Counted from the first letter of the stretch, positions 10,965-21,957 are shown. The stretch is DNA of 64,000 bases from Aeromonas rivipollensis (GCF_037811135.1 NZ_CP149130.1:1918501-1982500); one strand, 5' to 3'. Translations and numbers: made by a program. Notes: a model not told the origin generated them from the letters alone.

Positions 10965-11411
10965 TCAGAAATCGGAGGGCGGCTCCTGCTCTTCCATCAG
11001 TTCCAGCAGATTGATGGCCACTGTGATGAAATCCGACTCCGTGACTATGCCCACCAGCTTGCGTCCCCGCACCACCGGCAGGCAGCCATATTTGTGGCGC
11101 TGCAGGTAGAGGGCCGCCTCCTTGATGCCGGCGTGGGGATCTACGCTCGCCACCTGGCGAGTCATGATCTCGTCGAGCTGCACGCTGTCGGTGAATTCCG
11201 CCTCCCGCTCCGGATTGATCAGCAGCAGCTTGGACTCGCGAGTGGCCAGGATGTCGGAGAGGGTGACCAGTCCCAGCAGATGCTGGTGCTCGTCAACGAT
11301 GGGGATGTGGCGGATCTGCTCCTGCTGCATCAGCTCCATCGCCTGCTTGACGCTGTTCTGCGGCCCCAGGGTGAAGGGGTGTTCGGTCATGATTTCAGTC
11401 AGGGTCATCAT
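10965..11411 (-). CDS. Tandem CBS-domain protein
   Basis: A 148-residue protein made almost entirely of two CBS domains (about residues 1-62 and 75-140). CBS pairs bind adenine nucleotides or SAM and act as regulatory modules; the partner here is unknown. Typical CBS blocks are visible: MTEHPFTLGPQNSVKQAMEL and MTRQVASVDPHAGIKEAALY, each followed by a P-V/I-V element (HIPIVDEH, CLPVVRGR). Free-standing two-CBS proteins of this kind are often annotated AcuB-like. AAGGAGG precedes two adjacent ATG codons; I chose the first. It is monocistronic. Confidence 0.85.
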   Translation of the reverse strand: MMTLTEIMTEHPFTLGPQNSVKQAMELMQQEQIRHIPIVDEHQHLLGLVTLSDILATRESKLLLINPEREAEFTDSVQLDEIMTRQVASVDPHAGIKEAALYLQRHKYGCLPVVRGRKLVGIVTESDFITVAINLLELMEEQEPPSDF

Positions 11412-11631
11412 GGTGGGCCTCCTTGTGTCTCTGATCTCACCCTAGCTCAGCTCCTGGCCGTGGAACCTGATCAGGGTCAATACAGATCATTAAAGAATCA
11501 TTAACTCAGGGGCTGTGAGCGCTGCGGGGCACAAATTGGCGCCCAAGCGCCCGTGTCGGCGCGTCAAGGGCCCACAAGGCTCACAAAAAGAGCGCTATCC
11601 CTTGCCGGCCTTGGGTTTTTGGTCTTTTGGG

Positions 11632-11660
11632 TTGCCTTGGAAGAGGGGGATAACTAGACT
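11632..11660 (+). promoter_or_regulatory. Candidate queA promoter
   Basis: TTGCCT (11632-11637) and TAGACT (11655-11660) with a 17-nt spacer, ending 26 bases before the queA ATG. Both hexamers match only 4 of 6 consensus positions. Confidence 0.4.
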
Positions 11661-11686
11661 AGCCGCCGATTCCCCCGAGGTGAAAG

Positions 11687-12754
11687 ATGCAAGTATCCGA
11701 TTTTCATTTTGATCTGCCAGACGAGCTGATTGCCCGCTATCCGATGGCAGAGCGCACCGCCAGCCGCCTGTTGCAGCTCGATGGTCAAAGCGGCGCCCTG
11801 CGCCACGGTCAATTTGTGGATGTGCTGGACCAGCTCAACCCGGGCGACCTGCTGGTGTTCAACAACACCCGGGTCATTCCAGCGCGCATGTTTGGCCAGA
11901 AGGCCAGCGGCGGCAAGCTGGAGGTGCTGGTGGAGCGCATCCTGGACGAGCACAGCGTGCTGGCCCATGTCCGCTCCTCCAAGTCCCCCAAGCCCGGTAC
12001 CCGCCTCATTCTGGATGGCGGTCCCGATGGCGAAACGGTCGAGGCCGAGATGCGCGCCCGCCACGATGCCCTGTTCGAGATCCACTTCCTGGACCCGCGC
12101 CCCGTGCTTGAGATCCTGGAGGCCATAGGCCACATGCCGCTGCCCCCCTATATCGACAGGCCCGACGAGGACGCCGACAAGGAGCGCTACCAGACCGTCT
12201 ACAACCAGAAGCCGGGCGCCGTGGCGGCGCCGACCGCCGGTCTGCACTTCGACGAGCCGCTGCTCGAGCAGATCCGGGCCAAGGGGGTGGAGCTGGCGTT
12301 CGTCACCCTGCACGTGGGGGCGGGCACCTTCCAGCCGGTGCGGGTGGAGAAGATCGAAGATCACCACATGCACTCCGAATATGCCGAGGTGCCGCAGGAG
12401 GTGGTGGATGCCATAGCCGCGACCCGCGCCCGGGGTGGCCGGGTGATTGCAGTGGGCACCACCTCGGTGCGCTCCCTGGAGAGCGCCGCCAAGGTAACCC
12501 TGGCCCAGGGCAAGCCGCTGGCGCCCTTCTTCAGCGACACCGACATCTTCATCTTCCCGGGCTACGAGTTCCAGATTGTCGATGCCATGGTCACCAACTT
12601 CCACCTGCCCGAGTCGACCCTGATCATGCTGGTCAGCGCCTTTGCCGGCTACGACAACGTGATGGCGGCCTATCAGGCGGCGGTGGCGGAGCAGTACCGT
12701 TTCTTCAGCTACGGGGACGCCATGTTCGTCACCCGTCGCCGGGCGCAGGCATAA
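11687..12754 (+). CDS. queA: tRNA preQ1(34) S-adenosylmethionine ribosyltransferase-isomerase
   Basis: Transfers and isomerises the ribosyl part of SAM onto preQ1 at position 34 of tRNA, making epoxyqueuosine in the queuosine pathway. It has 355 residues, the family length, with the characteristic start [29 protein letters not shown] near residue 60, and [16 protein letters not shown] and [10 protein letters not shown] in the core. GAGGTG precedes the ATG. It lies 117 bp upstream of tgt, which catalyses the previous step, the usual arrangement. Confidence 0.97.
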   Translation: MQVSDFHFDLPDELIARYPMAERTASRLLQLDGQSGALRHGQFVDVLDQLNPGDLLVFNNTRVIPARMFGQKASGGKLEVLVERILDEHSVLAHVRSSKSPKPGTRLILDGGPDGETVEAEMRARHDALFEIHFLDPRPVLEILEAIGHMPLPPYIDRPDEDADKERYQTVYNQKPGAVAAPTAGLHFDEPLLEQIRAKGVELAFVTLHVGAGTFQPVRVEKIEDHHMHSEYAEVPQEVVDAIAATRARGGRVIAVGTTSVRSLESAAKVTLAQGKPLAPFFSDTDIFIFPGYEFQIVDAMVTNFHLPESTLIMLVSAFAGYDNVMAAYQAAVAEQYRFFSYGDAMFVTRRRAQA

Positions 12755-12859
12755 GCCTCAGCCTTCAGAAGCCGTTCAGGGACTCCTTGTCAGGATCCTG
12801 GCCGGTTTCTTGTATCGGGCCCATGGGGCCCTCCGTTGTCAGACTGTTTCTCTGACTGA

Positions 12860-14008
<1,149 letters not shown>

Positions 14009-14058
14009 CAACGACATATAAGTTAGTTTTCAAATCTACATCAATAAGAGGTTGTTAA

Positions 14059-14394
14059 ATGAGCATTATCTCCAAGGCGTATGCAGAAGGCGCAGCTCCG
14101 GGTGCACAGGGTGGTGGCATGGAAATGATCATCATGCTGGCCGTGTTTGGCCTCATCTTCTATTTCATGATCTATCGTCCCCAGGCCAAGCGCGCCAAGA
14201 CTCATCGCGATCTGATGAGCTCCCTGGCCAAGGGTGACGAAGTGCTCACCTCCGGTGGCCTGGTCGGCAAGATCGCCAAGGTCTCCGCCGATAGCGACTA
14301 CATAGTGCTGGCCCTGAACGATCAGACCCAGGTCACCATCAAGCGTGATTTCGTCTCTGCCGTTCTGCCCAAGGGTTCTATCCAGTCCCTTTAA
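14059..14394 (+). CDS. yajC: Sec translocon accessory subunit YajC
   Basis: A small inner-membrane protein of 111 residues that joins SecD and SecF in the holo-translocon. One membrane segment is seen (MEMIIMLAVFGLIFYFMIYR, about residues 21-40), followed by a cytoplasmic basic-to-acidic domain with the conserved GDEVLTSGGLVGKIAKV. It lies 18 bp before secD. Confidence 0.97.
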   Translation: MSIISKAYAEGAAPGAQGGGMEMIIMLAVFGLIFYFMIYRPQAKRAKTHRDLMSSLAKGDEVLTSGGLVGKIAKVSADSDYIVLALNDQTQVTIKRDFVSAVLPKGSIQSL

Positions 14395-14412
14395 TCTCCC
14401 GAGGAGCACAGC

Positions 14413-16266
14413 GTGTTAAATCGCTATCCGCTGTGGAAATACCTGATGGTGATCGTCGTGATCGCCATCGGTTTTCTATATGCAGCCCCCAATCTTTACG
14501 GCGAAGACCCGGCCTTGCAGGTATCTGCCAGCCGTGGTGCCGAAGTCAAACTAGAGACGCTCGATCAGGTGAAGGAGACGCTCGAAGCGGCTCAGATCCC
14601 GGTCAAACATGCTGCGTTCGAACACGGTTTCATCCTGATCCGGTTCACCAACACCGAAGACCAGCTCAAGGCACGTGACATCGTCGCCAACAAGCTGGGC
14701 GACAACTTCATCACTGCCCTCAACCTGGCACCTTCCACGCCTGCCTGGCTCGAAGCCATAGGCGCCGCTCCCCTCAAGCTGGGTCTGGACCTGCGCGGTG
14801 GTGTGCACTTCCTGATGGAAGTGGACATGGCCGAGGCGCTGACCAAGCAGCAAGAGCAGATGGTGCAGGATTTCCGCTCCGAGCTGCGCACCCAGAAGAT
14901 CCGCTACTCCGGTGTACGCCGGGTCGGTGATCAGGTGCAGGTGGTGTTCCGCGAGGAGGCCGATCAGGCCAAGGCGGCCTCTTTCCTGCGTCGGCAGAAT
15001 CCGGATCTCACCTTCACCACAGAGCAGAAAGGGGATGACTTCATCCTGCTGGCTGGTCTGAGTGAAGCCAAGATCAAGGAAGTGAAGAAGTACGCCCTCG
15101 AGCAGAACATCACCATCATCCGTAACCGGGTGAACGAGCTGGGTGTGGCCGAGCCGCTGGTACAACAGCAGGGTGCCGAGCGCATCGTGGTGGAGCTGCC
15201 CGGTATCCAGGACACCGCCCGTGCCAAGGAGATCCTGGGGGCCACCGCCACCCTGGAGTTCCACATGGTCGATGAGGCCGCCGACATCCAGGCCGCTGCC
15301 GCTGGCCGGGTGCCGCCGAGCTCCAAGGTCTACAACGATCGCAACGGTCGTCCCGTGGTGCTGCAAAAGCGCGTGATCCTGACCGGTGACCACATAGTGG
15401 GTGCCCAGTCCGGTTTCGATGAATACAGCCGTCCCCAGGTCAACATCAAGCTCGATGGCCAGGGTGGCAACAAGATGGCCAACTTTACCAAGGACAACGT
15501 TGGTAAGGGCATGGCCACCGTCTTCATCGAGTACAAGCCGGTGGGTCAACCCGGTCCGGACGGCAAGCGCAAGTTCCGCAAGCAGGAGGAGGTGATCAAC
15601 GTCGCCACCATCCAGTCTCGCCTTGGCAGCCAGTTCCGTATCACCGGCATCGACAACGCCAACGAAGCCCACAACCTGGCGCTGCTGCTGCGTGCCGGTG
15701 CCCTGATAGCCCCTATCCAGATCGTCGAAGAGCGCACCATAGGCCCGAGCCTGGGTCAGCAGAACATCGACAGCGGTATGGAAGCCATCGGCTGGGCCAT
15801 GCTGGTGATAGTGCTGTTCATGGGGATCTACTACCGTGCGTTCGGCTGGGTGGCCAACCTGGCGCTGACCATGAACCTGGTGCTGATCGTCGGCATCATG
15901 TCGATGATCCCGGGGGCCACCATGACACTGCCGGGCATTGCCGGTATCGTGCTGACCTTAGGGATGGCGGTGGATGCGAACGTGCTGATCTACGAGCGTA
16001 TTCGTGAAGAGATCCGCAACGGCCGCGGGGTGCAGCAAGCCATCCACATGGGCTTCGACCGTGCCTTCTCGACCATCGCCGACTCCAACGTCACCTCGCT
16101 CATCACCTGTGTGATCCTGTTCGGTATCGGCACCGGCGCCATCAAGGGCTTCGCCCTGACGCTGGGCATAGGTCTGACCGCCTCCATGTTTACGGCCATT
16201 ACTGTATCCCGCGCCATCATCAACCTGGCCTGGGGCGGACGGCGCATCGACAAGCTGCCGATCTAA
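14413..16266 (+). CDS. secD: Protein translocase subunit SecD
   Basis: RND-family membrane protein that, with SecF, uses the proton gradient to help complete protein export. It has 617 residues: one N-terminal membrane segment (about 8-26), a large periplasmic P1 region, the signature [17 protein letters not shown], and a C-terminal bundle of five segments starting near residue 455. The start codon is GTG at 14413, with GAGGAG upstream. It is 9 bp before secF. Confidence 0.97.
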   Translation: MLNRYPLWKYLMVIVVIAIGFLYAAPNLYGEDPALQVSASRGAEVKLETLDQVKETLEAAQIPVKHAAFEHGFILIRFTNTEDQLKARDIVANKLGDNFITALNLAPSTPAWLEAIGAAPLKLGLDLRGGVHFLMEVDMAEALTKQQEQMVQDFRSELRTQKIRYSGVRRVGDQVQVVFREEADQAKAASFLRRQNPDLTFTTEQKGDDFILLAGLSEAKIKEVKKYALEQNITIIRNRVNELGVAEPLVQQQGAERIVVELPGIQDTARAKEILGATATLEFHMVDEAADIQAAAAGRVPPSSKVYNDRNGRPVVLQKRVILTGDHIVGAQSGFDEYSRPQVNIKLDGQGGNKMANFTKDNVGKGMATVFIEYKPVGQPGPDGKRKFRKQEEVINVATIQSRLGSQFRITGIDNANEAHNLALLLRAGALIAPIQIVEERTIGPSLGQQNIDSGMEAIGWAMLVIVLFMGIYYRAFGWVANLALTMNLVLIVGIMSMIPGATMTLPGIAGIVLTLGMAVDANVLIYERIREEIRNGRGVQQAIHMGFDRAFSTIADSNVTSLITCVILFGIGTGAIKGFALTLGIGLTASMFTAITVSRAIINLAWGGRRIDKLPI

Positions 16267-16275
16267 GGAAGAGAC

Positions 16276-17223
16276 ATGTTTCAGATTCTACATTTTGAAA
16301 AGCCCATCCCCTTCATGCGTTTCGCCAAGTCGGGAATGGTGTTCTCTGCCTTGCTGACGATGCTCGCCCTGTTTTGCCTGTTCGATCGCGGCCTGAACTG
16401 GGGGCTGGACTTTACCGGGGGCACCACCATAGAGGTGGGGTTCCAGCAATCGGTGAGCCTGGACAAGATGCACGAAGCGCTGGATCAGCAGAAGATTGAA
16501 GGGGCTACCCTGCAATTCTTCGGCTCCAGCCGCGACGTGCTGGTGCGCATGGCCCCGAAAGAGGGGGTCAAGGTCGAGCAGCAGGGCAACGAGGTGCTGG
16601 CAGCCGCCAAGCTGATCGACGAGGGCGCCGTGCTCAAGCGCGTCGAGTTCGTCGGTCCTTCGGTGGGTGACGAGCTGGCGACAGACGGTGCCCTGGCCAT
16701 GCTGGCCTCCATCCTCTGTATCCTGGCCTACGTGGCGGTGCGCTTCGAGTGGCGTCTGGCCATGGGGGGCATCCTCTCCCTGGCGCACGATGTGATCATC
16801 ACCCTCGGCATCTTCGCCTACTTCCAGTACGAGTTCGATCTGACCGTGCTGGCGGCGCTGATGACCCTGGTGGGCTACTCCCTGAACGACACCATAGTGG
16901 TGTTCGACCGCCTGCGGGAGAACTTCCGCAAGGTGCGCAAGGGGGATACCGCCTTCATCATGGATCTCTCCATGACCGAGACCCTGAGCCGGACCATCAT
17001 CACCTCGGGGTTGACCTTCGTGGTGGTGGTGGCGCTGCTGCTCAAGGGGGGCCCGCTGATCCACGGTTTTGCCATCGCCATGGTGATAGGGGTGGCCTTC
17101 GGGACCTACTCCTCCATCTATGTGGCGAGTGCCTCAGCCATGTTCTTCGGGGTCAAACGGGAGCACATGCTGCCGACCCAGGTGGAAAAAGAAGGGGCGG
17201 ATCAGCAAGAGATCCTGCCGTAA
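16276..17223 (+). CDS. secF: Protein translocase subunit SecF
   Basis: Partner of SecD in the Sec accessory complex. It has 315 residues and six membrane segments, with the family motif GLDFTGGTTIEVGFQ after the first one and LVGYSLNDTIVVFDRLREN in the fourth-fifth segment region. It is the last gene of the tgt-yajC-secDF unit; a terminator follows at once. Confidence 0.97.
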   Translation: MFQILHFEKPIPFMRFAKSGMVFSALLTMLALFCLFDRGLNWGLDFTGGTTIEVGFQQSVSLDKMHEALDQQKIEGATLQFFGSSRDVLVRMAPKEGVKVEQQGNEVLAAAKLIDEGAVLKRVEFVGPSVGDELATDGALAMLASILCILAYVAVRFEWRLAMGGILSLAHDVIITLGIFAYFQYEFDLTVLAALMTLVGYSLNDTIVVFDRLRENFRKVRKGDTAFIMDLSMTETLSRTIITSGLTFVVVVALLLKGGPLIHGFAIAMVIGVAFGTYSSIYVASASAMFFGVKREHMLPTQVEKEGADQQEILP

Positions 17224-17230
17224 CAGACAA

Positions 17231-17255
17231 GGGCGCCACAAGGCGCCCTTTCTCT
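17231..17255 (+). terminator. Terminator after secF
   Basis: GGGCGCC (17231-17237) / GGCGCCC (17242-17248) stem with loop ACAA, followed by TTTCTCTT. Confidence 0.82.
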
Positions 17256-17329
17256 TGGGGGGCGCTTGAGTCATGATGCTCCCCAGCACCCATCCTCATG
17301 ACCCATTGCAAGAATGCAAGGAGCAAGCC

Positions 17330-17698
17330 ATGCAACACAATCCCCGTTTTCTGGCCCTGGTAGAGGCCATTCGTCCGCAGATACGGGAAACCGACGTGCA
17401 CCAGATCAGGCGCTGGCAGGAAGAGGGCCGTGATTTCCACCTGATCGATGTGCGGGAAGATAACGAGTGGGCGAAAGGGCACCTGCCGGGGGCAGAGCAC
17501 CTGGGCCGCGGCGTGATGGAGCGGGACATCGAGACCCGTTTTCCCGATCCCGACACCGAGCTCTACCTCTATTGTGGTGGGGGATTTCGCTCCATCCTGG
17601 CGGCGGACAACCTGCAAAAGATGGGGTATTCCCGGGTGGTCAGCGTCGATGGAGGCTTTCGTGGTTGGCGTGACGCCGGATACCCTGTCGAATCCTGA
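17330..17698 (+). CDS. Single-domain rhodanese-like protein
   Basis: A 122-residue cytoplasmic sulfurtransferase-type protein with one rhodanese domain. The active loop has Cys82 in YCGGGFRS, a six-residue loop ending in Arg as in catalytic rhodaneses. LIDVREDNEW, HLPGAEHL and GGFRGWRDAGYPV are the conserved structural blocks. The physiological sulfur donor and acceptor are unknown. AAGGAG places the start at 17330; an in-frame Met at 17273 would add residues absent from the domain and overlaps the terminator region. Confidence 0.87.
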   Translation: MQHNPRFLALVEAIRPQIRETDVHQIRRWQEEGRDFHLIDVREDNEWAKGHLPGAEHLGRGVMERDIETRFPDPDTELYLYCGGGFRSILAADNLQKMGYSRVVSVDGGFRGWRDAGYPVES

Positions 17699-17788
17699 TT
17701 TATTTGAGGGATAGGGGTTGCGCCACATGACAAAAGGCCGGTTGACCTTTACCATATGCGGGGTCAAGCGTAAGCGTCGGAGTGTTCA

Positions 17789-18721
17789 TTGAACGTCAGG
17801 ATAGGGATTGGATACCTCACCGGTATCCTGTTGTTGCTCCCCATGTGGGGATGCAGCAGTAGCAGTCAGGTTACAGCGCCTCAAGTTCCCAAGCCGCAAC
17901 CCGCTTCATTGGTATTGGCGACCCCCTTGCAGGTCTCCTACCAGAGCGAGTTGGCCTTGGCGCGACTCGGGCAGATGCTCAGTGAAATGGAATTGACGAC
18001 CGAACAGCGCGCCGAGCTGTTCTATGAGCGTGCCGTGGTGTTTGACCGTGTTGGCCTTCGTTCCCTCGCTCGGCTCGACTTCAACCGCGCCCTGCGGGAG
18101 AAGCCCGACTTTGCCGAGGCTTACAACTTCATCGGTGTCTATCTGGTTCAGCAACAGAACTATGACGAGGCCTATGAGGCATTCGATTCGGCACTCGAGC
18201 TCGCCCCGGATTACGATTACGCCTACCTCAACCGTGGCATAGCGCTTTATTACGGCAACAGGCCCGAGCTTGCCACCGCCGACATGAAGCGTTTCTACGA
18301 GGCGCAGCCGGAAGATCCCTACCGGGTGATCTGGCTCTATCTGGCCGAGCAGAAGCTCAACGGGCCGGCGGCCATGAGCCGGATGCGCGAGCGGCTGAAC
18401 AAGTATGACGACGACGCCTGGAACTGGGACCTGGTCCGCCTCTATACCGGCGAGATCAATGCCACCCAGCTGATGGGCAACGTGGTGAAAGGGGTGAAGG
18501 ATAACCGGGAGCTCGCCGAGCGCCTGTGCGAGACCTACTTCTACCTCGGCAAGTTCGAGCTGGCCAAGGGCAACCGCAAGGAAGCCATCAGCTACTTCAA
18601 GCTGGCGCTGGCCAACAACGTCTATGACTTCATCGAGCATCGCTATGCCCTGCTCGAGCTGGAGCTGATGGCGCGCAAACCCTTGCCGCCGGGTGCCCAG
18701 GGCAAAAACAGCAAAGCGTGA
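17789..18721 (+). CDS. nlpI: Lipoprotein NlpI
   Basis: Outer-membrane-anchored TPR lipoprotein. In E. coli NlpI is the adaptor that brings the protease Prc to MepS and organises peptidoglycan enzymes. It has 310 residues with a lipoprotein signal ending at Cys22 (LPMWGC). The TPR core is clear: ERAVVFDRVGLRSLARLDFN, NFIGVYLVQQQNYDEAYEAF, YAYLNRGIALYYGNRPELA. The start is a TTG codon preceded by GGAG six bases upstream; no ATG lies close by before the signal peptide. A strong terminator follows. Confidence 0.93.
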   Translation: MNVRIGIGYLTGILLLLPMWGCSSSSQVTAPQVPKPQPASLVLATPLQVSYQSELALARLGQMLSEMELTTEQRAELFYERAVVFDRVGLRSLARLDFNRALREKPDFAEAYNFIGVYLVQQQNYDEAYEAFDSALELAPDYDYAYLNRGIALYYGNRPELATADMKRFYEAQPEDPYRVIWLYLAEQKLNGPAAMSRMRERLNKYDDDAWNWDLVRLYTGEINATQLMGNVVKGVKDNRELAERLCETYFYLGKFELAKGNRKEAISYFKLALANNVYDFIEHRYALLELELMARKPLPPGAQGKNSKA

Positions 18722-18741
18722 GAGGGCTTAGGCCCTCCATG

Positions 18742-18770
18742 AAAAAGGCCTCTTGATGAGGCCTTTTTGC
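18742..18770. terminator. Bidirectional terminator between nlpI and ubiV
   Basis: Perfect AAAAAGGCCTC / GAGGCCTTTTT stem (18742-18752, 18758-18768) with a 5-nt loop between convergent genes. Confidence 0.93.
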
Positions 18771-18806
18771 TGTCTGTTGCTGGGGGATGTGGGGTGTCTT
18801 CCACTG

Positions 18807-19679
18807 TCATTCCACCAGGCTCATGCCGGGGATCTGCCGCCAGTAACCGTTGCAGTCCCGCTCCTGCTGCAGGGGCAGCGGTGCCTGACCCTGCTGGTTG
18901 GCCTTGAAACGAGCCAGCATGTCGAGTGTCTCCATCCCTTCGGGGGAGAGGCGCACCACGTCCACCAGACCTGCCATGCCTTCGAGCTCGTTGCCGAGGT
19001 TGTAGCAGTAGCCAGACTGGGTCTGGATGCCGTTGAGATTGAACACCTTCTGCCCCTCGCGGCTGCTGGCGAGTCGCCCAGTGGGGTAGTGGATGCAGGC
19101 GAGCTCGCAGTTGTCCTTGGGCTTGTCGAGGGAGCGGGCAGTGAAGCAGCGCGCCGAATAGGCGAGGGGCAGGTGACCGTAGGCGAACACCTCCACCTCG
19201 AACTGCTGGCGGGCGCTGCCCAGATCCTGGGCGAGTTGCACCAGCCAGTCACGGGAGAGCTCCACCGGCATCACCCAGCGCTGCATCCCATTTTTAAGCA
19301 GCATGCGCAGCACGTCGGCGTTGTAGGCATTGATGGCGGGGCCGCACACGAAGGGCAGCCCGGCCTCCCAGGCGAGCTGGACTGTGCCGAGATCGTTGGC
19401 CTCGACCATGAGATCGCCGTTGTCGACCAGCCGCTTGACCTCCTTGAGCTCCGACGGCGCCGAGATCAGCGCCAGGGTGGAGAGCACGGCCTGCTTGCCC
19501 GAGCTCACCACCTGGCGGGCCAGGGCAACCCAGTCATCCCCTTTCAGTTCACGGCGTTTGCTGCACACCGTCTCGCCCAGATAGATGATGTCGGCCTGGC
19601 TCTGCGCCGCCGCCTCATAGAAGGCCTGGGTATCGGTTTTGGGCCAGTAGAAGAGCAGGGGCCCGAGAGAGAATTGCAT
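18807..19679 (-). CDS. ubiV: O2-independent ubiquinone hydroxylation protein UbiV (U32 family)
   Basis: A 290-residue U32-type Fe-S protein. With UbiU it forms the complex that hydroxylates ubiquinone precursors without O2. The four [4Fe-4S] ligand cysteines are recognisable at Cys39 (GETVCSKRR), Cys178 (SARCFTARS), Cys191 and Cys195 (NCELACIHYP). Family members were once called YhbV peptidases, but peptidase activity is not implied. AAGGAG precedes the ATG. It lies 11 bp after ubiU on the minus strand, so the two are co-transcribed; a longer open frame upstream only overlaps ubiU. Confidence 0.93.
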   Translation of the reverse strand: MQFSLGPLLFYWPKTDTQAFYEAAAQSQADIIYLGETVCSKRRELKGDDWVALARQVVSSGKQAVLSTLALISAPSELKEVKRLVDNGDLMVEANDLGTVQLAWEAGLPFVCGPAINAYNADVLRMLLKNGMQRWVMPVELSRDWLVQLAQDLGSARQQFEVEVFAYGHLPLAYSARCFTARSLDKPKDNCELACIHYPTGRLASSREGQKVFNLNGIQTQSGYCYNLGNELEGMAGLVDVVRLSPEGMETLDMLARFKANQQGQAPLPLQQERDCNGYWRQIPGMSLVE

Positions 19680-19690
19680 ATGTGCTCCTT

Positions 19691-20686
19691 TTATTGCCAC
19701 TGGCGATGATAGGCACCGAGGGTAGTCTGGCTTCCCTCGGAGACGCGGGCAAGCTGGGCATCCCACTCGCTCTTGACGCTGTAGGCGTCCGGGTTGGCCT
19801 GATAGGCGTCGATGGCGGCGCGCCAGACCCGGGTCACCTGCTCGACATAGGCGGGACTGCGCTGGCGACCCTCGATCTTGACCGACTGGATACCGGTCTG
19901 GAACAGCTCGGGCAACAAGCCAAGCGTGTTGAGACTGGTGGGCTCCTCCAGGGCGTGATAGGTCTGGCCATCCACCTCGAAACGCCCCTTGCACAGGGTC
20001 GGGTAGCCGGCGTTCTCCCCGGGGCCGTAGCGATCGATCAGCACCTCGTTGAGCCGCGACTCGAGGCCGTTCGGGGTCTCCTCCCAGCGCACGAACTTGG
20101 CGGGCGAGCAGGCACCCACGGTATTGGGGCTCTCGCCGGTCATGTAGGAGGAGAGATAGCAGCGTCCCTCCGCCATGATGCAGAGGCTGCCGAAGGCGAA
20201 CACCTCGAGGCCGACATCGGTCTCGCGGGCCAGCTGCCTGACCTGGTGCATGGAGAGCACCCGCGGCAGCACCACCCGGCCGACGTTGAAGTGCTGCTGG
20301 TAGAAGCGGATGGCGGCGGCGTTGGTGGCGCTGGCCTGCACAGAGACATGAAGCTCCATATCGGGATGATGACGGCTGGCGTAATCCAGCACGGCGAGAT
20401 CGGCGATGATCAGGGCATCGGCACCGAGCGCCACCCCTCTGTCCACCGCCTGCTTCCATCTGGCATCCGAGCCTGGGTGGGCGAAGGTGTTGATGGCGAT
20501 GTGCAGCTTGCGACCGTGCTGGTGCACATAGTCCACCGCCCTTTCCAGCTTGCTGTCCGTGAAGTTGAGGCCGGCGAAGTGGCGGGCATTGGTGTCGTCC
20601 TTGAAGCCGATATAGACGGCGTCGGCCCCGTTATCCACGGCTGTCTTCAGTGCCGGCAGGCTGCCTGCCGGGCAGAGTAATTCCAT
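19691..20686 (-). CDS. ubiU: O2-independent ubiquinone hydroxylation protein UbiU (U32 family)
   Basis: A 331-residue partner of UbiV. The four cluster cysteines fall at Cys169, Cys176, Cys193 and Cys232, the same positions as described for the E. coli protein. The U32 signature EVFAFGSLCIMAEGRCYLSS is intact. The start at 20686 (MELLCPAGSLPALKTAV) has GGAG eight bases before it; the upstream extension in the same frame is not family-like. It is divergent from ubiT, with 190 bp between them. Confidence 0.95.
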   Translation of the reverse strand: MELLCPAGSLPALKTAVDNGADAVYIGFKDDTNARHFAGLNFTDSKLERAVDYVHQHGRKLHIAINTFAHPGSDARWKQAVDRGVALGADALIIADLAVLDYASRHHPDMELHVSVQASATNAAAIRFYQQHFNVGRVVLPRVLSMHQVRQLARETDVGLEVFAFGSLCIMAEGRCYLSSYMTGESPNTVGACSPAKFVRWEETPNGLESRLNEVLIDRYGPGENAGYPTLCKGRFEVDGQTYHALEEPTSLNTLGLLPELFQTGIQSVKIEGRQRSPAYVEQVTRVWRAAIDAYQANPDAYSVKSEWDAQLARVSEGSQTTLGAYHRQWQ

Positions 20687-20811
20687 CGGGTACGCTCCGA
20701 GAGGGCAAAAATGCAAAAAGTGGCCCGATTGTATGCAGGCTTGGGCCCCCACTTTTTGACCTGAGGCAGCTTTAGGTGGCTTTACCCTTCTTGAGGTAAG
20801 TGGGCACAAGT

Positions 20812-20825
20812 TTGATTTTCAACAG
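20812..20825. promoter_or_regulatory. Possible FNR half-site between ubiU and ubiT
   Basis: TTGAT-TTTC-AACAG: the left half equals the FNR half-site and the right half matches 3 of 5. Anaerobic control is expected for ubiTUV from E. coli knowledge, but the site itself is degenerate. Confidence 0.3.
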
Positions 20826-20876
20826 GATCCTGATAGTTGCACTGTGTTTGAATGCGCAAAAAACTGGGAGTTTATC

Positions 20877-21392
20877 GTGTTTCAACAACTGCAACGCCGC
20901 CTGGTCGAACAGGCCCCTCGTCTCTTGCGTCATCCCCTCAAGCTGGTGCCCTTCACCCTGCAGCAAAACCTGATGGAGGCCTTGCTGGCGCAGGCGTTCA
21001 AGGAGGCGATCCAGGATGGAGACTTCGCCTTCCTGGCGGGCAAGTGGCTCAAGGTCGAGGTGTCGGATCTCGAACTCTGCTGGTTTGTCAGCGAGCGAGA
21101 GGGAAAACTGGTGGTGGCCCGTGAATGCGAGCGAGCCGATGTCTGCTTCAGCGGCAGCAGCCAGGATCTCATCCTGATTGCCGGTCGCAAGGAGGATCCG
21201 GACTCCCTCTTCTTTCAGCGCAGGCTGAAGATAGAAGGGGATACCGAGCTGGGCCTTGAGGTGAAGAACCTGATGGACAGCCTGGATCTCGATGGGCTGC
21301 CCGGGCTGATGAGATATCCCCTGATGGATCTGGCCACCCTGATAGAGCGGGTGCGGTCAGCGCAGGATCCGCTGCCCGCGTCTATGGCCTGA
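20877..21392 (+). CDS. ubiT: Ubiquinone anaerobic biosynthesis accessory factor UbiT (SCP2 domain)
   Basis: A 171-residue SCP2-type lipid-binding protein needed with UbiUV for O2-independent ubiquinone synthesis. Conserved blocks are FAFLAGKWLKVEVSDLELCW and the C-terminal DPDSLFFQRRLKIEGDTELG, nearly the family consensus. I chose the GTG at 20877 (MFQQLQRRLVEQAP after initiation) because GGGAG is six bases upstream and the N-terminus then matches relatives; an ATG at 20844 would add eleven residues. Its last 36 bases overlap the convergent membrane-protein gene. Confidence 0.92.
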   Translation: MFQQLQRRLVEQAPRLLRHPLKLVPFTLQQNLMEALLAQAFKEAIQDGDFAFLAGKWLKVEVSDLELCWFVSEREGKLVVARECERADVCFSGSSQDLILIAGRKEDPDSLFFQRRLKIEGDTELGLEVKNLMDSLDLDGLPGLMRYPLMDLATLIERVRSAQDPLPASMA

Positions 21393-21773
21393 GCCGCGTC
21401 TCAGCTGCAGGGCCAGGCCCCTGGTATGGTGGCGGTGACGCCGCCGGGCCCACATGCAGCGGCAGCCCCAGAGGCAGGGGAGCAGGGCGAGCAGGGCCGT
21501 GGTGTCAGGCAGGCGCAGCAGCACCAGCCCGAGCGCCAGCCACAGGAACGGCAGGGCCTCGTAGTACCACTCCGGTTGCAGCCAGCGCTTGGCGGGATAG
21601 ATGACCAGATCGGTGCGTCTGTAGTTGGAGCGCATCATCCAGATGAGGGCGCCCACGGCAAACAGCAGGGTCGCCGCGAGCCAGAGCAGCGGGGAGTGGG
21701 CAAAGGACCACAGCGCGGCGGAGAGCAGCAGGTAAAGCAGCGGCAGTTGTTCGTAGATCCAGGGGGGAAGCAT
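21357..21773 (-). CDS. Hypothetical membrane protein
   Basis: A 138-residue protein, not recognised. It has about four hydrophobic segments (roughly residues 8-26, 28-47, 72-86, 90-105) and a short cytoplasmic stretch NYRRTDLVIYPAKRWLQPEW. The last 30 residues are Arg/His-rich and lie over the end of ubiT, so the true stop is only as the frame dictates. GGAG is nine bases before the ATG. The hydrophobic pattern is consistent with a real coding region, but I cannot name a family. Confidence 0.55.
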   Translation of the reverse strand: MLPPWIYEQLPLLYLLLSAALWSFAHSPLLWLAATLLFAVGALIWMMRSNYRRTDLVIYPAKRWLQPEWYYEALPFLWLALGLVLLRLPDTTALLALLPCLWGCRCMWARRRHRHHTRGLALQLRRGSGHRRGQRILR

Positions 21774-21879
21774 GAGAGGGTGACTCCGGGTAATGCAGCT
21801 TGACCCTCTAAGGTTAGCCCTCCCTTTTCCCGTCTTCAGGTCGGTTGGTTATACAAGCAATCACTTTTGTTCTGAAATG

Positions 21880-21930
21880 CAGGGTCAGAAGCGGTGCCAA
21901 AATAGCGATTGGTTATGTTATAATTGCGCG
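21880..21930 (+). promoter_or_regulatory. trmJ promoter, extended -10
   Basis: TGTTATAAT at 21916-21924 gives a perfect TATAAT with an extended -10 TG; the -35 region is poor. The start would be about 25 bases before the trmJ ATG. Confidence 0.6.
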
Positions 21931-21957
21931 CCATTTTTGACTGAAGATTGACTGGGC

